NCBI GenBank assembly: GCA_043764015.1 | Contig: JAYUKY010000002.1 | Coordinates: 1-22,770 of the forward strand | Reading direction: 5' to 3' | Length of the DNA: 22,770 bases | Source of the DNA: JANYGM01 sp043764015 | GTDB lineage: Bacteria > Bacteroidota > Bacteroidia > Cytophagales > Thermonemataceae | Part shown: positions 6,964 through 12,768 of the stretch, piece after piece | Numbering within the stretch: position 1 is the first letter of the stretch | Layout of the letters: every line of letters begins with the position of its first letter | Notes under the pieces: model-generated | What the model was told of the DNA's origin: nothing | Database searches by the model: none | The model's input: only the letters and a program-made list of their open reading frames with translations | Program-made: the position numbers and the translations under genes

Positions 6964-8301
6964 ATGAATAATAATTTTTTTACGGACTTGCTAAAAAATC
7001 AACAGCAAGCAATTACGGATATGCTTACGCCTAAAAATCAGGCAACTACGAGCAATCCTATACAAGATGTTTTTGGTAAAACTGAAAAACTTTACCAAGA
7101 TTTTTTTGGTCAGAAAAAACCTGTTCCAGTTGAGAAAACGCCAATAGAACAAGCAGGAGAGATGATGCAATCTTTTTTGCAACAACAAACCGTAATGGCG
7201 CAACAATGGACAGAACTTTTGCAAAAAGCCTTCACGCCTGCGCCTACCAATATGAAGGAGCAGTTTGAAAAGCTCTATATGCAAATGATGACACAACTCA
7301 CGCAAACAAATAATTCTAATATTATTGGGAATTTGATGCAGGGACTTACCAAAAATAATGGTGTTTACGGGCAAATGGAACAGTTTTTTCCAATGATGCA
7401 ACAAAATATTATGGCAAATAATTTTAAGCCTGATATGACAAGTATGATGAGCGGTTTTAACACACTTGACATCAATAAAACCATTACGCAACTAATGGGA
7501 AATATATCTCCTAGTGCAGCAGGAGGTACTATTGAGCAGTTGTCACAAATGGGTAATACGCTTTTTGGTGAAATCAAAAAAATGACAAGTTCACCATTTA
7601 TGGAGCAAATGATGCTAGAAATGAAAAGCAAAATGACTAAGGAAGCAGATAAAAGCAAAGAAACAGGTTATGATGCACTTTTGAAAATGCAAAAAGTATT
7701 CAAACCGTTGATGGTTGGGTTGCCTGCAAGTAACGAAAAAGAAATGTTTGAGGCGGTAATTGCTTTGCAAGACGAATATTCACAATATTACATTCATTCG
7801 TCTAAAATCCAAGAAATGACTAACCAAATACTAGAAAAAAGTATGCAGGTTATGACACAAAAAGTGGCAGACAGAATGGCAAAAGGAGAAACTATTACTT
7901 TTGATGACTTTTTCCAAAGTTGGTTAAACGTAACAGAAGCAGACTTAATTACTTTGTATCAAGGTAAAGATTTTTCTGTGGAACAAGGTAAAATGTTGCA
8001 AGTAAGCACTTCTATTAGCAAATTAATGGAAACACAAATGGAAAAAACATTGAAACATTTGCCGCTTGCTTCTCGCACAGATTTAGACGAACTTTCTGCC
8101 ACTATCCACGAGTTGCGTGTGAAAGTAAGAGGTTTGGAACAAAATCTTGCCAAAAAAACGGCTGAAAAATCTACAGAAAAAAGTGAAAAAGAAACTCCAA
8201 AAAAAGTAGTAGCAAAAGCAACTACAAAACCAGTAGCTAAACCAGCTGAAAAAGTTGCAGAAAAAGCTACAGAAGTCAAAAAAGTTACTCGTAAGAAATA
8301 A
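6964..8301 (+). CDS. phaE: PhaE-like subunit of class III poly(hydroxyalkanoate) synthase
   Basis: PhaE is the non-catalytic partner of PhaC in class III polyester synthases. The best evidence is near the C-terminus: a helical stretch ending in LPLASRTDLDELSATIHELR (366-385) followed by VKVRGLEQNL, which matches the conserved PhaE ending (LP-x-RTEVDE-x(3)-IHELR-x-VRxL). The rest is Met/Gln-rich and amphipathic (about 1-260), as in granule-associated proteins, with no signal peptide or membrane helix. At 445 residues it is longer than typical PhaE. The extra length is mostly a Lys/Ala/Glu tail (about 396-445) of the phasin/histone-like kind that may bind granules or DNA. No phaC is in the window. 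It diverges from the transporter-acs operon, which could supply acetyl-CoA precursor. The alternative is a phasin-like granule protein. Confidence 0.65.
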   Translation: MNNNFFTDLLKNQQQAITDMLTPKNQATTSNPIQDVFGKTEKLYQDFFGQKKPVPVEKTPIEQAGEMMQSFLQQQTVMAQQWTELLQKAFTPAPTNMKEQFEKLYMQMMTQLTQTNNSNIIGNLMQGLTKNNGVYGQMEQFFPMMQQNIMANNFKPDMTSMMSGFNTLDINKTITQLMGNISPSAAGGTIEQLSQMGNTLFGEIKKMTSSPFMEQMMLEMKSKMTKEADKSKETGYDALLKMQKVFKPLMVGLPASNEKEMFEAVIALQDEYSQYYIHSSKIQEMTNQILEKSMQVMTQKVADRMAKGETITFDDFFQSWLNVTEADLITLYQGKDFSVEQGKMLQVSTSISKLMETQMEKTLKHLPLASRTDLDELSATIHELRVKVRGLEQNLAKKTAEKSTEKSEKETPKKVVAKATTKPVAKPAEKVAEKATEVKKVTRKK

Positions 8302-8302
8302 A

Positions 8303-8359
8303 TTTTAATTGTGGATTGTGAATGATTACTTTGTATTCATCCACAATTCACAATTAAAA
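8303..8359. terminator. Inverted repeat between convergent genes (bidirectional terminator)
   Basis: Arms 8303-8325 and 8337-8359 pair over 23 bases with two mismatches (TTTTAATTGTGGATTGTG against its partner), ending in A/T runs on both sides. It fills the gap between the phaE-like stop (8301) and the sbtA stop (8368), so it can end both transcripts. The arms are built from ATTGTG words, suggesting origin by local duplication. Confidence 0.6.
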
Positions 8360-8367
8360 ATTCAGAA

Positions 8368-9330
8368 TTACATCATTACTATTGCCAAATAAATAGGCAT
8401 TCCAAAGGTAATATTAAATGGAAATGTAATAGCAAGTGCCATAGGCAAGAAAACGCCTGGATTTGCCTTTGGAACAGCTATTTTCATAGCCGCAGGAACA
8501 GCAATATAAGACGCACTTGCAGCCAAAACCGCAAATATAAATCTGTTTCCAATATCTTGTGTTACCAAGCCACTCAAAAATGCTATTACACAACCATTTA
8601 GCAAAGGTATTATGACGGCAAATATAGCAGTAAACCAACCGTTTTTAATAAAATCTCCTAATTTTCTTCCGCTTACAATACCCATATCTAGCAAGAAAAT
8701 AGCTAAAAATCCTTTAAACATATCTGTTGTGAATGGTTTGATACCAAGAGCTTGTTTGTCGCTTGCTAAAAGTCCAATAACTAAACTTCCTAAAATCAGC
8801 AAAACACTACCATTTGTGAAAGAATGCCCAATTACGCCACCCAATTTAGCGGAATTTTCGTCTTTTTCTTTGGAGTACATTCTTATCAAAATTACGCCAA
8901 TAACAATAGCTGGAGCTTCCATAAGTGCCATTACGGCTACCATATGCCCACCAAAAGTGATTTTCTGCATTTCTAAGAAAGATACTGCCGTTACGAAAGT
9001 CACTGCACTCACAGAGCCATAAGTAGCCGCTATTGCGCCCGCATCTTCAATATTCAGCTTTCTTTTTAGGATAAAAAAAGTGTAAAGTGGTATCAAACAC
9101 GCTATCAAAACGCCAAACAAAACAGACCAAAGAATACTTATTGAAAATTGGCTGTGAGCAAGCTCTTGCCCACCTTTAAAGCCAATAGAGAACAATAAAT
9201 AGAGAGAAATAAATTTAGAAGAACCTTCTGGGATTTCTAAATCACTTTTGACACGCACCGCAATAACGCCCAAAACAAAGAATAACAAAGCAGGATTGGT
9301 GAGATTTTCTAGTAATAAACTAAAATCCAT
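8368..9330 (-). CDS. sbtA: Sodium-dependent bicarbonate transporter, SbtA family
   Basis: SbtA proteins import bicarbonate with Na+. This one has 320 residues from ATG 9330 (MDFSLLLENLTNPALLFF, the usual family start). An upstream start at 9378 would lie on the terminator and is rejected. Around ten hydrophobic helices are visible in two halves, with family segments GSVSAVTFVTAVSF in the first half and AVLAASASYIAVPAAMKIAV in the second. A cytoplasmic hydrophilic break separates them (MYSKEKDENSAKLGG). It follows the exported carbonic anhydrase on the same strand across an 80-bp gap with a strong hairpin. No PII-like sbtB gene is adjacent. The pair suggests bicarbonate supply for anaplerotic or biosynthetic carboxylation rather than autotrophy, since no Rubisco or carboxysome gene is seen. 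Confidence 0.9.
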   Translation of the reverse strand: MDFSLLLENLTNPALLFFVLGVIAVRVKSDLEIPEGSSKFISLYLLFSIGFKGGQELAHSQFSISILWSVLFGVLIACLIPLYTFFILKRKLNIEDAGAIAATYGSVSAVTFVTAVSFLEMQKITFGGHMVAVMALMEAPAIVIGVILIRMYSKEKDENSAKLGGVIGHSFTNGSVLLILGSLVIGLLASDKQALGIKPFTTDMFKGFLAIFLLDMGIVSGRKLGDFIKNGWFTAIFAVIIPLLNGCVIAFLSGLVTQDIGNRFIFAVLAASASYIAVPAAMKIAVPKANPGVFLPMALAITFPFNITFGMPIYLAIVMM

Positions 9331-9350
9331 TTTAAAGGTTTTAAAGATTA

Positions 9351-9383
9351 AAAAGTTATATTTTAAAGAAGGCTTCACTCAAA
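9351..9383 (-). promoter_or_regulatory. Candidate sbtA promoter overlapping the upstream terminator
   Basis: On the minus strand TTTG (9380-9383) and TAACTTTT (9351-9358, one base off TAnnTTTG) are 21 bases apart. The -33 box falls in the loop of the hairpin at 9365-9397. Weak match. Confidence 0.3.
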
Positions 9384-9397
9384 GTGAAGCCTTCTTT
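9365..9397 (-). terminator. Strong hairpin terminator after the carbonic anhydrase gene
   Basis: A perfect 15-bp stem (AAAGAAGGCTTCACT, 9365-9379, with 9383-9397) and a three-base loop lie 12 bp after the carbonic anhydrase stop. The stem ends in T runs on either strand. It separates carbonic anhydrase from sbtA and would limit or tune read-through. Confidence 0.85.
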
Positions 9398-9409
9398 TGT
9401 CAAAGTTAA

Positions 9410-10135
9410 TTATTTTTTGATTGTTTCCAAATAATTATCTGGTAAGAACTCCACCTTACCCGTTTTTAGGTCATAAACCGCCCCTACAACTTTTGCAGTA
9501 TTGTTTTTGATAGCTTTTGTAAGTACAGGCTCAAGGCTTTGAAGTTGTTTTACTTCCATTGCGACATTGATTTTTACGGCATTTTCTACCAAATCTCCCT
9601 TTACTGTTTTGGCAAGTTCTGCTGCAGGTTTGATAGCGTTGATAAGCGTTACTATGTGTCCTGGTACGTCTGGGATTTTGCAGGCTGCCGCAACCGCTCC
9701 GCATTGTGTATGCCCCATTACGACAATAAGTTTTGCCTCCAAAACGACATTTGCAAACTCAATACTTCCCCACGAGGCATAAGAAGAAACCTGCCCTGCA
9801 GTACGTACAATGAACAAATCACCTAAACCTTGGTCAAAAATAATTTCACTTGGCACTCTTGAGTCAGAACAACCCACAATAATTGCGAATGGTTTTTGTC
9901 CTTGTGCAATCTCTTTTACTCTGTCAATATCCTGACGTGGGCGAACGCTTGCACCTTTCACAAAGCGTTCATTGCCTTGTTTGAGTTTGAGTAAAGCATC
10001 ATCAGCATTTACTGTACTACTTGTTGAAGCAGTTGCTTTGGTTTGTGCAAAAGTTGTTTTTGCGGCATAAAAAGTGCATAAAACAACTATTAAAGCTATT
10101 TTTAGGAGAATATTTTTTTGCGAAATTCTGAACAT
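9410..10135 (-). CDS. Beta-class carbonic anhydrase, exported
   Basis: It interconverts CO2 and bicarbonate. Zinc ligands of the beta class are all visible in the 241-residue product: Cys89 and Asp91 in GCSDSRVP, and His142 and Cys145 in GHTQCGA, with Arg93 completing the Asp-Arg dyad. An N-terminal signal peptide (KNILLKIALIVVLC, cleavage probably after TTFA at residue 30) predicts periplasmic location, which is less usual than cytoplasmic beta enzymes. The sbtA transporter lies just downstream, so periplasmic conversion of CO2 to bicarbonate for uptake is plausible. It has its own Bacteroidota-type promoter and a 5' leader containing two perfect 14-bp palindromes. The upstream cassette is shared with the isocitrate dehydrogenase gene. 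Confidence 0.93.
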   Translation of the reverse strand: MFRISQKNILLKIALIVVLCTFYAAKTTFAQTKATASTSSTVNADDALLKLKQGNERFVKGASVRPRQDIDRVKEIAQGQKPFAIIVGCSDSRVPSEIIFDQGLGDLFIVRTAGQVSSYASWGSIEFANVVLEAKLIVVMGHTQCGAVAAACKIPDVPGHIVTLINAIKPAAELAKTVKGDLVENAVKINVAMEVKQLQSLEPVLTKAIKNNTAKVVGAVYDLKTGKVEFLPDNYLETIKK

Positions 10136-10167
10136 TTTGATATTTTTTAGGTAATTTTAAAGTACAG

Positions 10168-10202
10168 TATTATATATAATAGCAAAACTATTATATATAA
10201 TA
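10168..10202 (-). promoter_or_regulatory. Paired 14-bp palindromes at the carbonic anhydrase transcript start (candidate operator)
   Basis: TATTATATATAATA occurs twice, perfectly (10168-10181, 10189-10202), separated by seven bases GCAAAAC. The centre-to-centre distance is 21 bp, two helical turns. The second copy abuts the -7 box. A dimer-of-dimers repressor site or leader hairpins are possible. A degenerate version with the same 14-7-14 layout is at 11853-11887. Confidence 0.5.
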
Positions 10203-10234
10203 CAAAGCTAATAAAATCCTTTATAACTACAAAA
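10203..10234 (-). promoter_or_regulatory. Promoter of the carbonic anhydrase gene
   Basis: On the minus strand TAGCTTTG (10203-10210) fits TAnnTTTG, with TTTTG (10230-10234) 19 bases upstream. The predicted leader is about 60 bases to ATG 10135. Confidence 0.65.
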
Positions 10235-10269
10235 TATTAGTGAAATATCTGTGAGAAAAATAAAAAAGA

Positions 10270-10289
10270 TTGTTGTACTGCTACAACAA
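10270..10289 (-). terminator. Hairpin terminator after isocitrate dehydrogenase
   Basis: TTGTTGTA and TACAACAA pair around a four-base loop CTGC. On the minus strand the stem is followed by TCTTTTTTATTTTT. It lies about 90 bp after the isocitrate dehydrogenase stop and just upstream of the carbonic anhydrase promoter. Confidence 0.65.
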
Positions 10290-10375
10290 CCTTACATAGA
10301 TATTTCATTGCTGAAATACATTTTCAACTTGTTTACCTACTTTCTTTGATTATCTTTTTGACGTTTAGTATTATT

Positions 10376-11836
10376 CTATTGTCCTTGCGCCATTGTATAA
10401 CCTTTTTTACCATCAAACAAACACAAATGCTCTGTTTTTATAAAATCTAAGCCCAAATTCGTTACATTCGTTAGGAGTGTAATAATATCTTTATGTGTAA
10501 TTGCTTTACCTTCTGGGTTTTCAAACCTACAACGCCAATGGTCGGTGCAAAAAGTTTCTGGGTGTCCGTTTGGATAGACTTTTACGCCTCTATTGCTCAT
10601 TACGACTAATTTCAGTTGGTCTGTGTTTGCCTTGCTGATAAGTTCACCTAGTTCGTTTGCTGTGCCTTCGTGCCAATCCAAAAACACATCTACACCAATA
10701 GTTTTTTTTTTAGCTTGTGGTTTTCTTGTTACTGTGATATTAATTTTCTTTGCATCAGCAGGATAATTTGCAGCTTTTAAAATGGCAGGTTGCTGCCCTA
10801 AACGCTCAATAACCGCTTTTGCAAATTCATCTGTACCCACTTTTTGCTTACTTGTATTTGTTTTGAAAATATCTGCAGTATGTATGCCATCTTCAAGTGT
10901 TTTGAGCCAAGCATTGTGTATTTTCGTGGCTATTGTATTTTGTCCAATATGGTTAAGCATCATTACTGCACCCAAAAGCAAACCAGAAGGATTAGCAATA
11001 TTTTGCCCTGCAATCATAGGAGCAGAGCCGTGTATTGCCTCAAACATAGCGCAATGGTCGCCTACGTTGGCAGAGCCTGCAATTCCAACAGAACCTGTAA
11101 TTTGTGCTGCTACATCTGAAATAATATCTCCATATAAGTTTGGCATTACAATCATATCAAAAACTTCAGGTGTGTCTGCTATTTTTGCTGCACCAATATC
11201 TACAATCCAATGTTCTTTTTCTATTTCTGGATATTCTGCGCCTATTTCGTCAAAAACCTGATGAAATAGCCCATCTGTCATTTTCATTATATTGTCTTTG
11301 GTGAAGCAAGTCATTTTCTTTCTGTTATTGTTGCGTGCATATTCAAAAGCATAACGCATAATTTTCTCACAACCAGGTCTAGAAATGATTTTAAGACATT
11401 GAAAAACCTCATCAGTTTGTCTGTGTTCTATTCCTGCATACAAATCTTCTTCGTTTTCACGAATAATGACAACGTCCATCACAGGGTGTTTTGTTTCTAC
11501 AAAAGGGTGATAAGACACACAGGGACGTATATTTGCAAACAAGCCAAGCGTTTTACGAGTAGTAACATTTAGGCTTTTATAACCACTTCCTTGTGGGGTA
11601 GTAATAGGAGCTTTTAGAAAAACTTTCGTGCGCCTTAAAGAATCCCAACTAGTCTCTTCAATACCTGCAGGAATGCCTTTTAAATAGACTTTTTCGCCAA
11701 TTTCAATCTCCTCAATATCAAGTTGTGCGCCTGCTGCAAAAAGTATTTCTAGCGTGGCACGCATAATTTCTGGACCTATACCATCTCCATAAGAGAGTGT
11801 AATAGGGGTTTTAGTAATGTCTTTTGAATTTTCCAT
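10376..11836 (-). CDS. icd: Isocitrate dehydrogenase, long form with C-terminal extension
   Basis: It oxidises isocitrate to 2-oxoglutarate and CO2 in the TCA cycle. From ATG 11836 it has 486 residues. The frame extends to 11890, but the promoter -7 box at 11888-11895 puts that start outside the transcript. Core motifs are YGDGIGPEI (16-24), the substrate loop YKSLNVTTRKTLGLFANIRP (86-105), RENEEDLYAGIEH (126-138), the Mg2+ region NLYGDIISDVAAQ (233-245) and the nucleotide loop HGSAPMIAGQNIANPSG (269-285). After about residue 330 follows the extra C-terminal domain of Thermus/Rickettsia-type enzymes (VDVFLDWHEGTANELGELI). In the nucleotide loop, Met-Ile replaces the Lys-Tyr pair of E. coli NADP-IDH, so coenzyme preference is uncertain. 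It has its own promoter and terminator. Confidence 0.93.
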   Translation of the reverse strand: MENSKDITKTPITLSYGDGIGPEIMRATLEILFAAGAQLDIEEIEIGEKVYLKGIPAGIEETSWDSLRRTKVFLKAPITTPQGSGYKSLNVTTRKTLGLFANIRPCVSYHPFVETKHPVMDVVIIRENEEDLYAGIEHRQTDEVFQCLKIISRPGCEKIMRYAFEYARNNNRKKMTCFTKDNIMKMTDGLFHQVFDEIGAEYPEIEKEHWIVDIGAAKIADTPEVFDMIVMPNLYGDIISDVAAQITGSVGIAGSANVGDHCAMFEAIHGSAPMIAGQNIANPSGLLLGAVMMLNHIGQNTIATKIHNAWLKTLEDGIHTADIFKTNTSKQKVGTDEFAKAVIERLGQQPAILKAANYPADAKKINITVTRKPQAKKKTIGVDVFLDWHEGTANELGELISKANTDQLKLVVMSNRGVKVYPNGHPETFCTDHWRCRFENPEGKAITHKDIITLLTNVTNLGLDFIKTEHLCLFDGKKGYTMAQGQ

Positions 11837-11852
11837 AAAGCAATAAGGTTTA

Positions 11853-11887
11853 AATATATAATATAGCTTTACTATTTTATATATTTG
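11853..11887 (-). promoter_or_regulatory. Degenerate paired AT palindromes at the icd transcript start (candidate operator)
   Basis: AAATATATAATATA (11853-11866), spacer GCTTTAC, then TATTTTATATATTT (11874-11887) repeats the 14-7-14 layout and spacer ends of the carbonic anhydrase leader at 10168-10202. It abuts the icd -7 box in the same way. Confidence 0.45.
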
Positions 11888-11920
11888 CAAAACTAATATA
11901 ATTATCTATAATTACCAAAA
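11888..11920 (-). promoter_or_regulatory. Promoter of isocitrate dehydrogenase
   Basis: On the minus strand TAGTTTTG (11888-11895) fits TAnnTTTG exactly, with TTTTGG (11915-11920) about 20 bases upstream. The surrounding bases align with the carbonic anhydrase promoter (ATATTTTG, TTATTAG or TATTAG, TTTTG). Confidence 0.65.
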
Positions 11921-11960
11921 TATTTAGTAAAATATTTAAAAATTTTTCTCAAAAAACAAT

Positions 11961-11994
11961 AAAAAAGCCATTGTATTGCTACAATGGCTTTTTT
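11961..11994. terminator. Bidirectional hairpin terminator upstream of icd
   Basis: AAAAAAGCCATTGTA (11961-11975) pairs perfectly with 11980-11994 around loop TTGC, with A and T runs on both sides. On the minus strand it would end transcription coming from the DUF2147 gene. The MITE-like element at 12030-12199 lies between that gene's stop and this terminator. In the rest of the gap to icd I see only the icd promoter and operator-like repeats. Confidence 0.8.
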
Positions 11995-12029
11995 AATAAA
12001 ATATAGTTAAAAAATTCGTAATTGAATTT

Positions 12030-12199
12030 ATTGTTACTGTAAAAGTTACGTTGCAAAAATGTATTTATCAACGTAAGAACACGCCATGGCGTGTTCTTAG
12101 TCTAGCGAAATCTCTGCAAATAGGAACATTATCCAGCGCAGGAACACGACTTGGCGTGTTCTTACATAAAATTTGCAACGGAATTTTTACAGTAACAAT
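12030..12199. mobile_element. MITE-like palindromic element, copy 2, with 28-bp inverted outer arms
   Basis: The 95-bp core (12072-12166) is the same family as 2670-2764, in the opposite orientation. Its left end carries the perfect 20-bp palindrome GAACACGCCATGGCGTGTTC (12078-12097) and its right end a related sequence, GGAACACGACTTGGCGTGTT. The outer arms 12030-12057 and 12172-12199 pair over 28 bases with two mismatches (ATTGTTACTGTAAAA, a variable stretch, then CGTTGCAAA) and share nothing obvious with the arms of copy 1. The right arm ends one base before the stop triplet of the DUF2147 gene (12200-12202). No open frame is plausible. Confidence 0.75.
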
Positions 12200-12661
12200 T
12201 TATTTAGTTTTTAGTCGTGTCCAAGTGTCTGTTTTTCCAAAGAGAGAAACACCCACAAAACCACGCACTTCTAGCGTATTGGCATCTGGCATTACTATCT
12301 TACAGTTGTAAGTAGTGCCACTTTCTGGGTCGTAGATAGTGCCATCTTCATACGTACCATTTTGTTTGTATGAGAAACTTTTTAAGAGTAAAAAGCCCAT
12401 TAGTGCTTCTTTACGTTTTGCTTCGTCTGGGTTGTTTTTGTCCAATTTTGCTACACCAGATTTTGGGTCGTTTGGCTCACGTAACCAAACAATTTTACCA
12501 TAATATTTGCCATTTTTGGCAAGATAGATGTTCACACGTGCTTTTCCACTGCTAGGAAGCCACAAACCAGCAATGTCGCCAGCTGCTTTTTGTGCGAAAG
12601 TCGTGCCACTCAAAAGGAAAAAAGCGCATAGAAAAGTAAGGAAAATGTTTCTTGATTTCAT
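12200..12661 (-). CDS. DUF2147 domain protein, exported
   Basis: This 153-residue protein has a signal peptide (MKSRNIFLTFLCAFFLLSG, cleavage after TTFA) and a complete DUF2147 domain (about 29-150). Family segments are GLWLPSSGKARVNIY, GKYYGKIVWLREPND, LDKNNPDEAKR, DGTIYDPESGTTYNCKI and VRGFVGVSLFGKTDTWTR. The fold is a lipocalin-like beta barrel in the periplasm or envelope. The biochemical role is unknown. The barrel protein gene lies 107 bp upstream on the same strand, so co-transcription is possible. I see no convincing promoter in the gap. A MITE-like element starts directly after its stop codon, and the probable terminator lies beyond it. Confidence 0.88.
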   Translation of the reverse strand: MKSRNIFLTFLCAFFLLSGTTFAQKAAGDIAGLWLPSSGKARVNIYLAKNGKYYGKIVWLREPNDPKSGVAKLDKNNPDEAKRKEALMGFLLLKSFSYKQNGTYEDGTIYDPESGTTYNCKIVMPDANTLEVRGFVGVSLFGKTDTWTRLKTK

Positions 12662-12732
12662 ATTTTTCTGAAAAATTTAGAAGTTGATTTTTTTATTGAT
12701 TATTTATTTTCTTGTATTGAAAAAGCCAAAAT

Positions 12733-12767
12733 TTCGTATTTCGTACTTCAAACTTCGTACCTCAAAA
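12733..12767. repeat. Micro-repeat tract between the barrel and DUF2147 genes
   Basis: Three TTCGTA words (TTCGTATTTCGTACTTCAAA, then CTTCGTACCTCAAA) repeat in tandem. This resembles the tract at 5009-5064 in type and position between co-directional genes. Confidence 0.4.
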
Positions 12768-12768
12768 C

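Noticed and set aside
6991..7491. 166-residue open frame antisense to the phaE-like gene
   Set aside because: Its composition (His/Leu/Ile-rich) reflects Met/Gln codons on the other strand, and the sense frame has the promoter and the family motif.
8612..9022. 136-residue open frame antisense to sbtA
   Set aside because: It is the mirror of transmembrane codons, with no independent promoter or recognisable motif.
9331..9378. Upstream start for sbtA (MKPSLKYNFLIFKTFK)
   Set aside because: It begins on the terminator hairpin and adds a tail not typical of SbtA proteins. MDFSLLLENLT at 9330 is the usual start.
10782..11261. 159-residue open frame antisense to icd
   Set aside because: It lies wholly inside a clearly coding gene, is Ile/Pro/Ser-rich in the way antisense frames of such genes are, and shows no domain or start signal.
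11837..11890. Upstream start for isocitrate dehydrogenase (MQIYKIVKLYYIF)
   Set aside because: It overlaps the -7 promoter box and the AT-rich operator-like repeats and adds residues unlike the family N-terminus. ATG 11836 is preferred.
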